A DNA stretch of 64,000 nucleotides from Aquabacterium sp. A7-Y (GTDB lineage Bacteria; Pseudomonadota; Gammaproteobacteria; Burkholderiales; Burkholderiaceae_C), in contig NZ_JAPFBW010000015.1 of assembly GCF_026153205.1 (NCBI RefSeq), positions 95,348 through 159,347 of the forward strand, in the 5' to 3' direction. The notes under the pieces are model-generated. The model was not told the origin of the DNA, did no database searches, and was given only the letters and a program-made list of their open reading frames with translations. This document shows positions 8,587 through 16,970 of the stretch, one piece after another (the stretch's first letter is position 1; each line of letters opens with the position of its first letter). The position numbers and the translations under genes are program-made.

Positions 8587-9860
8587 GGGTAGCCGGCGCC
8601 TTTCGTTGCGGGGTGTCGAGGGGAGTCGGGCAGTCCGCCCGGGTCGCCCTGCGGGTCGTCGGTGCTCGGCGGGGCCACCAGGTGCACCTTGGGGGCGTGC
8701 GCGGGCAGCCAGCCCGACCAGGCCGGAAAGCGGCGCAGGAAGTGGTAGACCAGGAAGCTGACGGCGAGGTGCCACTTGCTGCAGGACACCGCCTCGGCGC
8801 TCTCGAAGTGCTTGCAGTGGCGGTCGATCAGCGTCTGCAGGCGGCCCGCCAGGTGGGTGGCGAAGGCCGCGTCGCGGATCACGAGGTTGGCCTCCAGGTT
8901 CAGCGACAGGCTCAGCGGGTCGAGATTGCTGGAGCCCACCGTGGCCCATTCCTCGTCCACCACCGCGACCTTGCCGTGCAAGGGCCGCTGGCAGTATTCA
9001 TAGATCTTCACGCCGTCGCGCAGCAGCCGGTCGTAGAGCGTGCGGGCTGCGTGCTGGGCGATCGGCATGTCGGGCTCGCCCTGCATGATCAGCTCCACCA
9101 GCACCCCCCGCTGCGCCGCACGGCGCAGCTCGCGCAGCAGGCGGTAGCCGGGGAAAAAATAGGCGTTGGCGATCAGGATGCGCCGGCGTGCCGCGCGGAT
9201 CGCGAACAGGTAGTGCTGCTCGATGTCGGTGCGGTGCTCCTGGTTGTCGCGGGTGACGAACACCGCGCGTGCGCCGGGCACGGCCGGCTGCTCCGAGGCC
9301 CTGCTCCGCAGCGCACGGCGCCAGTCCCAGCCGGGGCGGGGAGCGTCCACGGCCTCGCTGGCGAAGCGGTGGATGTCGGCGACCACCGGCCCCTGCACCT
9401 CCACCGCATAGTCCTGCTTGGCGGCGGGGCCGAACTCCCAAAGGTGTTCCACCGAGAAGTTGATCCCGCCGACGAAGGCCAGCTCGGCGTCGATCACGAC
9501 CAGCTTGCGGTGCAGGCGCCTGAAGACGTTGGTGCGCAGGCCCAGGAGCCGGGGCGCGGGATCGAAGACGCGAAAGCTCACGCCGGCCTGTGTCATGCCG
9601 GCGATGAAGTCGTCCGGCAGGTCCGGCGAGCCGTAGCCGTCCACCGTGACGACCACCCGCACGCCCCGCTGCGCGGCGCCGATCAACACGCTGCGCAGCT
9701 CCTGCCCGACCTTGTCGTCGAAGAGGATGAAGGTCTCCAGCAGCACCTCGCGACGGGCTGCCGCAATGGCTTCGAAAACCCGCGGGAAGAAGGCCTCCCC
9801 GTTCTCCAGCAACTGCAGCCGGTTGCCAGGCTTCCAGTGACGTACGTGCTCGAGCCTCAT
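8583..9860 (-). CDS. clsB: Cardiolipin synthase, ClsB type
   Basis: Phospholipase D superfamily enzyme that would condense phospholipids to cardiolipin at the inner membrane. The 425-residue product has two HKD motifs, HRKLVVID followed by GGINF in the first half and HGKVAVVD followed by GSSNLD in the second. It lacks the two N-terminal membrane helices of ClsA, which fits ClsB. The ATG at 9860 overlaps the stop of the upstream ybhP homologue as ATGA, and its own stop overlaps the ybhN start the same way, so all three are tightly coupled. A C-terminal Pro-rich tail of about 40 residues is not obviously conserved. Confidence 0.93.
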   Translation of the reverse strand: MRLEHVRHWKPGNRLQLLENGEAFFPRVFEAIAAARREVLLETFILFDDKVGQELRSVLIGAAQRGVRVVVTVDGYGSPDLPDDFIAGMTQAGVSFRVFDPAPRLLGLRTNVFRRLHRKLVVIDAELAFVGGINFSVEHLWEFGPAAKQDYAVEVQGPVVADIHRFASEAVDAPRPGWDWRRALRSRASEQPAVPGARAVFVTRDNQEHRTDIEQHYLFAIRAARRRILIANAYFFPGYRLLRELRRAAQRGVLVELIMQGEPDMPIAQHAARTLYDRLLRDGVKIYEYCQRPLHGKVAVVDEEWATVGSSNLDPLSLSLNLEANLVIRDAAFATHLAGRLQTLIDRHCKHFESAEAVSCSKWHLAVSFLVYHFLRRFPAWSGWLPAHAPKVHLVAPPSTDDPQGDPGGLPDSPRHPATKGAGYP

Positions 9861-10633
9861 AGCGTGATCTCCGCCGCCAGCGGCGCATGGTCCGAGAGGT
9901 GGGTCCACGGATGGGGCGGCAGCTCGATCGGCCGGTGGACCCGGGCGTTGCGAACATAGATGCGGTCCAGCCTGAGCAGCGGCCAGCGTGCCGGAAAGGT
10001 GCGGGCGGCCCGGCCGTGTGCCGCCACGAACACCTCGCGCAGGCCGGCACAGCGGTCCAGGAAGGCATGCGCGCGCATGCGCCAGTCGTTGAAGTCGCCG
10101 GCGATGACCAGCGGCGCTTCGGCCGGGACCTGGTGGTCGATGCGCTCGCACAGCAGGCGCAGCTGCTCCTGGCGGTGCGACTCGCGCAACCCCAGATGGG
10201 CGCAGATGGCGTGCATCTCGGTGCCGGTGGTGGGGATGTGCAGCACACAGTGCAGCAGGCCGCGTTTTTCCGCGCCCGGGTCGGTGCCGTCGACCGACAC
10301 GTCGCAGTTCTCGTGCCGCACGATGGGGAATTTAGACAGCACCGCGTTGCCGTGGTGACCCTCGGGGTAGACCGCGTTCTGGCCGTAGGCGAAGTCCTTC
10401 CACATGGTGTCGGCGAGAAACTCGTAGTGCGGCGCCGCGGGCCAGTTGGCGACCTGCGAGGAATGGCCCTCGTGTGCGCCCATCACCTCCTGCAGGAACA
10501 CGATGTCGGCCGAGACGTGCCGCACCGCGTCGCGCAGCTCGTGCAGGATGAAACGGCGGTTCAAAGCCGTGAAGCCCTTGTGCGTGTTCACCGTCAGCAC
10601 GCGGACCGACAGGGTCGTGGGATTCTGGGTCAT
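9857..10633 (-). CDS. ybhP: Endonuclease/exonuclease/phosphatase family protein (YbhP-like)
   Basis: Mg-dependent hydrolase fold of 258 residues. Diagnostic blocks are [10 protein letters not shown] near the N-terminus, FLQEVMG, the CAHLGL block, VIAGDFNDW and a final [11 protein letters not shown], which together give the catalytic Asn, Glu, Asp and His residues of the family. The ATG at 10633 follows the hydrolase gene by 53 bp. The same gene precedes clsB in E. coli, so a role in lipid or phosphoester metabolism is likely, but the substrate is unknown. Confidence 0.88.
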   Translation of the reverse strand: MTQNPTTLSVRVLTVNTHKGFTALNRRFILHELRDAVRHVSADIVFLQEVMGAHEGHSSQVANWPAAPHYEFLADTMWKDFAYGQNAVYPEGHHGNAVLSKFPIVRHENCDVSVDGTDPGAEKRGLLHCVLHIPTTGTEMHAICAHLGLRESHRQEQLRLLCERIDHQVPAEAPLVIAGDFNDWRMRAHAFLDRCAGLREVFVAAHGRAARTFPARWPLLRLDRIYVRNARVHRPIELPPHPWTHLSDHAPLAAEITL

Positions 10634-10686
10634 CGGCGTTTCCGGTGGCAGCGGTTCGGCTCGGTGGTCCTGCGGCCTTCGTCGGC

Positions 10687-11478
10687 TCAGTTGAAGTTGA
10701 ACATCCAGGCGTCCGGCAGGCCGGTGCGTGGCGCGTCGTCGGCGCCGCGCTGGACTGCTTGCGGATAGGGCCGCCACTGGCCTTCGCGCTGGCTCAGGCG
10801 CTCGGCCACCACCGACCAGACGCGGCTGTTCCAGACCAGGCCCATGTGGCTGGCGTCGTTGACCTCGATGCTCTCGCACAAGGGCAGGTCGGGTTCGATG
10901 CAGGACTGCCAGGCCACCACACCGTCGGTGCGGCTGTAGATGGAGGTGCAGGGCAGCGGCGGCGGGGTGCGCAGCCGTTCGCTGAGCACGGCCTCGACGA
11001 AGGCGCTCTGCCCCGACAGCAGGTGATGCAGCCAGCCGGCGTTGCCGTGGCCCGCGGCGAAGGGCGAGCCCAGCGTGATGACCTGGCGTACCGCGTGCGG
11101 CACCATCTTGGCCACCTCGCGGGCATAAATGCCGCCCAGGCTCCAGCCGATCAGGCTGGCGCGCCGGCCGGCCCGGCGGGTGTGGGTCAGCACGTCCTCG
11201 CAGAGCTGCTGCAGCCAATCGTCCAGGCCGCCCTGGGGGCCCGTGTTCATGCCGCGACCCCAGTCGTGCGCGTCGTAGCCCAGGCGCTCGCACCAGTTGC
11301 GCAGCGGCAGCAGGGTGCCCCGGTCCGCGGCCAGGCCGGGGAAGAGGATGACCGGGTGGCCGTCGCCGGCCGGGCAATCGTCGTGACGCGTGAAGTGGCT
11401 GGCCGAAAACTCGAGCACGGCGCGCAGCGGTTCCAGGCACAGCAACGCGAAAGGCGGTGCGGCGGCGAGTGGGTTCAT
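10687..11478 (-). CDS. Alpha/beta hydrolase, lipase-like
   Basis: Serine hydrolase of 263 residues. The nucleophile elbow is GWSLGG, with SRTDGVV as a probable acid-bearing turn and SHMGLVWN for the histidine, a pattern seen in triacylglycerol-lipase-like and PGAP1-like hydrolases. The start at 11478 (MNPLAAAPP) is chosen because AAAGGA lies seven bases upstream; an earlier in-frame ATG at 11532 lacks one. No signal peptide is seen, so it probably acts in the cytosol. It heads the ybhP-clsB-ybhN operon, suggesting a lipid substrate. Confidence 0.85.
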   Translation of the reverse strand: MNPLAAAPPFALLCLEPLRAVLEFSASHFTRHDDCPAGDGHPVILFPGLAADRGTLLPLRNWCERLGYDAHDWGRGMNTGPQGGLDDWLQQLCEDVLTHTRRAGRRASLIGWSLGGIYAREVAKMVPHAVRQVITLGSPFAAGHGNAGWLHHLLSGQSAFVEAVLSERLRTPPPLPCTSIYSRTDGVVAWQSCIEPDLPLCESIEVNDASHMGLVWNSRVWSVVAERLSQREGQWRPYPQAVQRGADDAPRTGLPDAWMFNFN

Positions 11479-11641
11479 CGGTGGTCCTTTCGGTGGCGTG
11501 GCGTCGGGCTCCCGACTCACGGAGCCCAGCATGACATCCTCCAGGACCCATGCTAGGGAGTCGACATCTCCCTGACGACTCCCTGGACTCCCATGCGGAT
11601 GTCGGACTCCTCCGACAGCAGCGGCGGGACCGGGCTGCGCC

Positions 11642-12982
11642 TCACATGCCGCTGGGATAGGTTTCGGTCTCGGGGCTGTGCTGCCACCGGCCCGAGCGAT
11701 CCAGCGGCCGCACCGAGCGACTGTCGTCGACGTGGATCAGCGCATCGAACTGCGCCGACACGCGGGCCCTGAAGTAATGGCTCATCAGCTCGGTGTCCGG
11801 CCGGTAGATGACGCCGATGGCACGCTGCAGCAGCGGCTGGTCCAGGGCCTCGACGAGCGCCGCATCGCCGCGCAGCGGCAGCGCGAACCGTTCGGCGCCG
11901 CTGTCGTGCATCACCCGCTCGATGCTGCCCGGGCGCGACTCCAGCACCTGCTTGCGCTCCACCGGGGCGTCCCAGTCCGACGCTGCCGCGACCGTGCCGG
12001 TGTGGGTGGTGAAACCGAGCAGGAAGCTGTTCTGGGGCAGGCGCTCGCGCACCAGCTGGCCCAGGTTGAGCTGGCCCTGCTCGGCCCAGTCGGTGGCGCG
12101 GGCGTCGCCCAGGTGGGAGTTGTGGGCCCACACCACGATGCGCGGCGGCCGACCCCGGCGGCTCTGCAGGTGAGCCTGCAGCGCTTCCAGCGTCTCGGCC
12201 ATGTGCGTGTCGCGCAGGTTCCAGGAGTCCGAGCGACCCTGGAACATGGTCCGGTAGTAGGCCTCCGCGTTGCGGACCACGCGGGCGTTCTGCTGCGCGT
12301 AGAACAGCTCGTCGGCCTCCGCCATGCCGTCGTGGCGCAGCCCCTGAGGGCTGCCGCGGCAGAGCTCTCGCAACTGCTGCAGCACCTCGCGTTCGCAGTC
12401 GTCGCGCATCCCGAAAGTGGCCGCATAGCCGTAGCGCTGCGGGTCGTCGGCCAGGTGATCGAAGCAGGCATAACGTTCGCGGGCACGCCGCGCGCCGTCG
12501 GGATCGGCTCGCTCCAGATAGCGCACCACCGCGTCCATCGAGCCGCGCAGGCTGTAGAGGTCCAGCCCCCAGAATCCGATGCGCTCGCTGGGATCGTCCA
12601 AGGTGTCGTTGTGGGAGCGCAACCAGCGCAGGAACTCGACCACCTCGGCATTGCGCCACATCCAGCGCGGAAAGCGCTCGAAGCCGCGCAGGGCTGCCTC
12701 GACGTTCCCATCATCGCTCGCGCCTTGCAGGTAGCGGCTCACCCGCAGGGCGTCGGGCCAGTCGGCTTCGACGGCAACTGCATCGAACCCCTTGACGGCA
12801 ATGAGCCGCCGGGTGATCTGAGCGCGCAGCCGGTAGAACTCATGGGTGCCGTGGCTGGCCTCGCCGAGCAGCACGACCGAGGCGTCGCCGATCTGCTCGA
12901 CCAGCCGCTCCAGGCCGGCGTTGCCCGCGAGCTCGATCGCGTGGCGTCGAACCAGGGCGGGCAGGTCGGAGCGGCCGGCCAT
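11642..12982 (-). CDS. Erythromycin esterase family protein
   Basis: Homologue of the EreA/EreB fold, 446 residues. LLGEASHGTHEFY near residue 40 carries the conserved Glu and His of the family, and WAHNSHLGDARATDW carries the second conserved His region. Chromosomal members are widespread and most are not shown to hydrolyse macrolides, so resistance should not be assumed. It starts nine bases after the stop of the 108-residue helical protein, implying one transcript with it and the Cys-rich protein upstream. Confidence 0.85.
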   Translation of the reverse strand: MAGRSDLPALVRRHAIELAGNAGLERLVEQIGDASVVLLGEASHGTHEFYRLRAQITRRLIAVKGFDAVAVEADWPDALRVSRYLQGASDDGNVEAALRGFERFPRWMWRNAEVVEFLRWLRSHNDTLDDPSERIGFWGLDLYSLRGSMDAVVRYLERADPDGARRARERYACFDHLADDPQRYGYAATFGMRDDCEREVLQQLRELCRGSPQGLRHDGMAEADELFYAQQNARVVRNAEAYYRTMFQGRSDSWNLRDTHMAETLEALQAHLQSRRGRPPRIVVWAHNSHLGDARATDWAEQGQLNLGQLVRERLPQNSFLLGFTTHTGTVAAASDWDAPVERKQVLESRPGSIERVMHDSGAERFALPLRGDAALVEALDQPLLQRAIGVIYRPDTELMSHYFRARVSAQFDALIHVDDSRSVRPLDRSGRWQHSPETETYPSGM

Positions 12983-12991
12983 GGGTGGGCG

Positions 12992-13318
12992 TCAGTGCAG
13001 GGCCCGCTTCAACGCAGTGATCTCGAGGTGCGCCTCCTGGATCGCGCTGCGCAGCTGCGGGTCGACGTGGCGGGCGTTGCGGCAGGCTTCCATGACACGT
13101 TCACCGACCTGCTCCAGCGATTCCAGGCATTCGAGCAGGCCGGAGGCGTCCTGGGCCTGCTGCATCACCCGTTTCAGCTGGTCCGAGCGGCGGTCCAGCT
13201 CGCCGACATACTCCTTGAGTTCCTGGGGCGCGTAGCCGCTGGAGCGGCAGGCCAGTGCGGCATCGTCGATGCACAGTTCGATCTGCTCGAACCGTTCCCT
13301 GACTTGGTTGAGGTGCAT
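12992..13318 (-). CDS. Small helical protein, 108 aa
   Basis: Unrecognised cytosolic protein, charged and almost entirely helix-forming by composition, with heptad-like leucines in the middle (LDRRSDQLKRVMQQAQ, then LLECLESLEQVGERVM). A coiled-coil or four-helix bundle is likely. It sits between the Cys-rich copper-storage-like gene and the erythromycin-esterase homologue and is nine bases from the latter. Function unknown. Confidence 0.7.
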   Translation of the reverse strand: MHLNQVRERFEQIELCIDDAALACRSSGYAPQELKEYVGELDRRSDQLKRVMQQAQDASGLLECLESLEQVGERVMEACRNARHVDPQLRSAIQEAHLEITALKRALH

Positions 13319-13378
13319 GGTGTCCTTACTGGGCAGCGGTTGGTGAAACGGATACAGCTCGGGGTGTAAAGCCTGCAG

Positions 13379-13410
13379 GGCCGGCCGCCCCTGTGGCAAG
13401 GCGGCCGGCC
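13379..13410. terminator. Long GC-rich hairpin between genes
   Basis: GGCCGGCCGCC and GGCGGCCGGCC make an 11-bp perfect stem with a 10-base loop, in the 162-bp gap between the Cys-rich gene and the 108-residue gene on the minus strand. No T tract follows, so it may be a partial terminator, a processing barrier or an mRNA-stabilising structure. Confidence 0.4.
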
Positions 13411-13480
13411 GGCCCGCGAGGGCGGCAATGCGAGGATCGAGCAAGCGGCGTACCCTGGGTGCGCCGCAGCGGCCGCCGCG

Positions 13481-13870
13481 TCAGTGGCGCGCGTGGGTTC
13501 CCGCCGCCGTGGTGGGCCGGGCGCGGTGGTCGGCCATGCGCCGGCACAGCCCTGCACACAAACGGCAAGCCTGCGCGCAAGCGCGGCAGTGCTCCATCGG
13601 GTGCTGCTCACACTCGTCCGCGCATTGGTCGCACAGGCCGGCGCAGAAGGCGCAGGCGGTATGGTCGGAGGCGCTGCCGCGTGCCATGAAGCCGGCCGCC
13701 AGTCGGCAAGCCTGGGCGCAGTCCATGTCCAGCGCGATGCAGCGCGCCATGGCCCGCGGATCTGCTTCCTGCAGACAGGCGATGGCACAGCGGTCACAGG
13801 CGTCGGCGCAGGCATAACACGCCTCGATGGCGGCGCTGTGACTCTCGGTCGGGATGGCACTCTCCGGCAT
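13481..13870 (-). CDS. Cys-rich four-helix-bundle copper-binding protein (DUF326/Csp-like)
   Basis: Probable cytosolic copper-storage protein. The 129-residue product has 18 cysteines in CxxxC and CxxC patterns spread over four predicted helices (ACYACADACDRC, DCAQAC, CAFCAGLCDQCADEC, CRACAQACRLCAGLC), the hallmark of DUF326 and of the Csp1/Csp3 copper-storage proteins. No signal peptide is present, which fits the cytosolic Csp3 type. The ATG at 13870 has AGGAGA upstream; a longer in-frame start at 13951 is not supported. It ends with a His-containing tail. Confidence 0.85.
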   Translation of the reverse strand: MPESAIPTESHSAAIEACYACADACDRCAIACLQEADPRAMARCIALDMDCAQACRLAAGFMARGSASDHTACAFCAGLCDQCADECEQHPMEHCRACAQACRLCAGLCRRMADHRARPTTAAGTHARH

Positions 13871-13947
13871 GACGGTCTCCTGAATGAAGCTGGGTTGCAA
13901 GGCGCTGGGCCTCGTCACGCAGAAGGCAAGCCTTGCGCCCGGCGGGC

Positions 13948-14352
13948 TCAACGCATCCCGGCGTGCGGCGGCGGTCGCCGCGTGCGTTGAGCCACCCGAA
14001 AGACCTCCGCGCCCAGCTTGGCCAGCATCAGTGGTTTCGTGACAAAGCCGTCGACGCCCGCTTCGAAGCAGGCAGCCCGGTCCGCCGGCGTGTAGAAAGC
14101 ACTTGCCACGATGATGGGGAACCAGGGCAGCCGCTCATCGGCCTGCAGGCGCCGCAACTCGCGCGTCGTCTCCAGGCCGTCCATGCGCGGCATCTGCACG
14201 TCCATGAGCACCGCTTCCGGGGCCTGTGCCAGGCAGGATTCGATGGCAGCGGCGCCGTCGTCGGCGACACGCACCGCATAACCGAGGGCTTTCAGCATGC
14301 CGGCCGCCAGCACCTGGCTGACGGCATCGTCCTCGACAACAAGAAACTCCAT
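13948..14352 (-). CDS. Single-domain response regulator
   Basis: Receiver-only protein of 134 residues. FLVVEDD gives the acidic pair, VLMDVQMPRMDG the phospho-accepting Asp, and FVTKPL the conserved Lys. A switch Ser is found in VASAFY. No output domain follows, so it would act in a phosphorelay or on a motility or regulatory partner; no partner kinase is adjacent. It is divergent from the Thr/Gly-repeat lipoprotein gene. Confidence 0.9.
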   Translation of the reverse strand: MEFLVVEDDAVSQVLAAGMLKALGYAVRVADDGAAAIESCLAQAPEAVLMDVQMPRMDGLETTRELRRLQADERLPWFPIIVASAFYTPADRAACFEAGVDGFVTKPLMLAKLGAEVFRVAQRTRRPPPHAGMR

Positions 14353-14400
14353 GCGGGCTCCAGTGCAATTTCAGCTTGCCCGTCGTGCAGGCACGCGCGC

Positions 14401-14430
14401 TGCCTGAATGCGTTGTCAGGCGTTCAGGCA
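14401..14430. promoter_or_regulatory. Inverted repeat in divergent promoter region
   Basis: TGCCTGAA and TTCAGGCA are a perfect 8-bp inverted repeat with a 14-base spacer, in the 157-bp gap between the response regulator and the repeat lipoprotein. Related TGCCTGA copies lie nearby (around 14450). Candidate operator. Confidence 0.35.
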
Positions 14431-14509
14431 CGGCAGCTCCACGCGGGCTGCCTGACCCTGATCCCGAGTTTGACCCATGTCCAACAACTTGCCATCCAAA
14501 GGAGTACGC

Positions 14510-14992
14510 ATGCAAGCCTTACAACTCAGCCTCAAAGTGACGGGTGTGGCTCTCGCTGCCTTGATGACTCTCGCAGGCTGCGGCCGGCGTGACGACGCCG
14601 GCGAGCCGGTGGCCCAGGCCGACACCACGGGCACCATGGGCACCACCACAACGCCCGGCGCGACCACCGGCACACCGGATCCGGCCGCCGGGGGCTCGAC
14701 GGGCACGTCGGGCAGCACCGGCACGACCGGAGCGACGGGATCGACCGGTTCCTCCGGCACCACCACCACCCCGACACCGGGAACGGCCGGCACCATGGGC
14801 AGCACGGGTGCCGGCACCGCCCCCGATGCCACGGGCTCCGGCACGCCGGGCACGGGCGCCGGCGCGGCGGGATCGACCGGCATGACCGGCACCACGGGCA
14901 CCACGGGCACGGGTGCTACGGGCAGCCCCGGCGCCGCCGGGGCCGCCTCCGCGCCTGGCACCGGCACCAGTACGGGTACCGGGACCCGGTGA
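14510..14992 (+). CDS. Thr/Gly-repeat lipoprotein
   Basis: Predicted outer-surface lipoprotein with a low-complexity body. The 160-residue product starts at 14510 after AAAGGAG; a short hydrophobic signal ends in LAGC with the lipidated Cys at residue 24. From about residue 40 the chain is built of irregular TG, TGT, TGS and TGA units with Pro and Ala, giving a flexible, uncharged chain with no predicted fold. The DNA is correspondingly repetitive (GGCACC-type triplet pairs), so its length may vary between strains. Function unknown; a spacer or surface-coat role is possible. Confidence 0.7.
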   Translation: MQALQLSLKVTGVALAALMTLAGCGRRDDAGEPVAQADTTGTMGTTTTPGATTGTPDPAAGGSTGTSGSTGTTGATGSTGSSGTTTTPTPGTAGTMGSTGAGTAPDATGSGTPGTGAGAAGSTGMTGTTGTTGTGATGSPGAAGAASAPGTGTSTGTGTR

Positions 14993-15007
14993 TCGCAGGT
15001 CTCTCGT

Positions 15008-15026
15008 CCGCCGGCTCCGCCGGCGG
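15008..15026. terminator. GC hairpin after lipoprotein gene
   Basis: CCGCCGG and CCGGCGG form a 7-bp stem with a 5-base loop, 16 bp after the stop of the repeat lipoprotein. There is no T tract, so termination is only suggested. Confidence 0.3.
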
Positions 15027-15143
15027 AGTTCGTTGGCGGAGGCGCTGCGCTGCGGCCGACCTCCGGGATCCACAACTTCCCGTCGTGCCCCGGCCTTCAA
15101 CCCATCGGGCACGGCTGCTTGTCGACACGACACGAGGAGAACG

Positions 15144-15662
15144 ATGGTGCCTATGACATATCGCGTGAGCGTGATGGTGGCGGCGCTGGCTTTTGGCAGC
15201 GCCGTGGCGGCCCAGGGCCTGCAGAAGTCAGACGTGGCCTTTCTCAAGCAGGCCGCCCAGAACAACCATGCGGAAGTCGAAAGCAGCAAGGTCGCGCAGA
15301 CCAAGGCCTCGCATGCCGACGTCAAGGCCTTCGCGGCCCGCATGATCGAGGACCATACCAAGGCCGGCGACGAGCTGAAGGCATTGGCCGCGTCCAAGGG
15401 GGTGGAGGTGCCCGACGAAGCCTCGGTGATGCAGAAGGCCAAGACCAAGGTGCTCAGCGCAATGGATGGCGACAAGTTCGACCGTCGTTATGTCGACGAG
15501 ATGGGGGTGGACGCTCACCAGGAAACCATCAAGCTCTTCACCCGCGCCGCGGCCGAAGCCAAGGATGCCGAAGTGAAGGCTTTCGCCGGCAAGACGCTGC
15601 CCTCGCTGCAGCACCATCTGAAGACGGCCCAGGAGCTCGACGCCGCGCTCCGGCGCCGCTGA
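15144..15662 (+). CDS. DUF4142 periplasmic protein
   Basis: Secreted helical protein of the DUF4142 (ferritin-like) family, 172 residues. The start at 15144 has AGGAGA upstream. A signal peptide ends near AVAAQG (residue about 23), followed by VAFLKQAAQNNHAEVESSKVA and FAARMIEDHTKAGDELKALA, both typical of the family. Conserved Glu and His residues sit in the paired helices, as in ferritin-like folds, but the family has no established biochemical role. Members are often found among envelope-stress genes. Confidence 0.87.
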   Translation: MVPMTYRVSVMVAALAFGSAVAAQGLQKSDVAFLKQAAQNNHAEVESSKVAQTKASHADVKAFAARMIEDHTKAGDELKALAASKGVEVPDEASVMQKAKTKVLSAMDGDKFDRRYVDEMGVDAHQETIKLFTRAAAEAKDAEVKAFAGKTLPSLQHHLKTAQELDAALRRR

Positions 15663-15720
15663 GCTGACCGGCCGCGCGAGACGGATTTCACAGCCGGCCC
15701 GGCGCGACCCCGCGAGGCGC

Positions 15721-15747
15721 TCAAGTTTTCCGGCTGAGCGCCGAAGG
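15721..15747 (+). promoter_or_regulatory. Sigma-28 (FliA)-like promoter
   Basis: TCAAGTTT, 11 bases, GCCGAAGG. This matches the FliA consensus (TAAAGTTT, N11, GCCGATAA) at seven of eight positions in the -35 box and five of eight in the -10 box, with exact spacing. It ends 64 bp before the FIST gene start. It suggests expression with late flagellar and chemotaxis genes. Confidence 0.5.
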
Positions 15748-15811
15748 CATCGGAGACGGCGCACGCCCACCGCGGACGTGCGCCGGTCGAGTCTCACGAC
15801 CTGGACCTCCG

Positions 15812-16969
15812 ATGTTTTCTGCCCCAGCCTGCAATTCCCAGCCTTCCGTCCTGCGCGGCATGACCCAGGAGCCCGACCCCGAACGGGCCGCCGCGGCCTT
15901 GTATGCGCAGATCGGTCGACCCGGGCTGGCGCTGGCGGTGGTGTTCTGCTCGCCCAGCTATGACCGCGAGCGCCTCGCGCGCGCGCTGCGCGAGAACTTC
16001 GGCGAGACGCCGCTGATCGGCTGCACCACCGCCGCCGAGATCGGTCCGGGCGGTTATCGCACCGGTGGCCTGAGTGGCTTCAGCCTCGCGGCCGATGCCT
16101 TCTCGGTGGTGTTGCGTCCGATCGAAGGCCTGCAGGGGTATGCAGCGGCCGACGGCCAGCTGATCGTCGACGGCATGCGGGCCGAGTGCGCCGCGAGCGG
16201 CCGGGTGGCGACGCGCGAGAACAGCTTCGCCTTCCTGCTGATCGACGGTACTTCCAAGCGCGAGGAGCGCGTCGCGCATTCGCTGCACATCGCGCTGGGC
16301 GACATCGAGCTGTTCGGCGGCTCCTCGGGCGACGGCGTCGATGCCGGCCAGCAGCCCTATGTGATGCACGGCGGAGCCTTTCATCGCGACCTCGCGGTGC
16401 TGGCGCTGGTGAGCACGGCCCGACCCTTCGCGGTGTTCAAGACCGAGAGCCACGTGCCGACCTCGACCCGGATGGTGATCACCGAGGCCGACCCGGAAAA
16501 CCGCCGCGTGATCGAGATCAACGGCGAGCGGGCGGCGATCGAATACGCTCGCCTGGTCGGCGTGGAGGTGGGGCAGCTCGACATCGGCGTGTTCTCGCGC
16601 TATCCGGTCGGCGTGATGCGGCGCGGCGAGTACTACCCGCGCGCCATCGCGTGGGTCGACGAGGACCTGGGCCTGACCTTCGCCTGCGCGATCGACAGCG
16701 GCGTGGTGCTCTCGGTGGCCCGGCCGACCGATTTGCTGGAGTCGCTGGAGCGCCGCCTCGCCGCGATCTGCGAACAGATCGGCCCGCCGGAGCTGCTGAT
16801 CACCTTCGACTGCCTGTTTCGCTACCACGAGATGCTGGAGCAGGGCACGGTGCAGGCGGTGGGGGAGCTGATGGACCGGCATGGCGCGGTGGGTTTCAGC
16901 ACCTACGGAGAGCAGTACAACTCCATGCACATCAACCAGACCCTCACCGGGGTGGCGATCGGACGCTGA
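15812..16969 (+). CDS. FIST domain sensor protein (NosP-like candidate)
   Basis: Soluble sensor of 385 residues with the FIST N domain (about 20-230, including PLIGCTTAAEIGPGG and FGGSSGDG) and FIST C domain (about 240-380, including SRYPVGVMRRGEYYPRAI and GFSTYGEQYN). FIST proteins bind small ligands; a subset, NosP, binds haem and senses nitric oxide, usually next to a kinase or c-di-GMP enzyme. The next gene is a GGDEF-EAL protein one base downstream (TGA-G-ATG), so they are coupled. The ligand cannot be settled by eye. The ATG at 15812 has a weak ribosome site; 15860 is an alternative. Confidence 0.88.
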   Translation: MFSAPACNSQPSVLRGMTQEPDPERAAAALYAQIGRPGLALAVVFCSPSYDRERLARALRENFGETPLIGCTTAAEIGPGGYRTGGLSGFSLAADAFSVVLRPIEGLQGYAAADGQLIVDGMRAECAASGRVATRENSFAFLLIDGTSKREERVAHSLHIALGDIELFGGSSGDGVDAGQQPYVMHGGAFHRDLAVLALVSTARPFAVFKTESHVPTSTRMVITEADPENRRVIEINGERAAIEYARLVGVEVGQLDIGVFSRYPVGVMRRGEYYPRAIAWVDEDLGLTFACAIDSGVVLSVARPTDLLESLERRLAAICEQIGPPELLITFDCLFRYHEMLEQGTVQAVGELMDRHGAVGFSTYGEQYNSMHINQTLTGVAIGR

Positions 16970-16970
16970 G

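Noticed and set aside
11642..12982. Macrolide resistance gene
   Set aside because: Only the general erythromycin-esterase fold is visible; chromosomal members often have other roles.
14640..14990. Repeat array resembling a CRISPR or VNTR locus
   Set aside because: Units are irregular triplet-based coding repeats without spacers; explained by the Thr/Gly protein.
14519..15475. 318-codon minus-strand frame over the repeat lipoprotein
   Set aside because: Arises from the repeat composition; the plus-strand gene has a ribosome site and lipobox.
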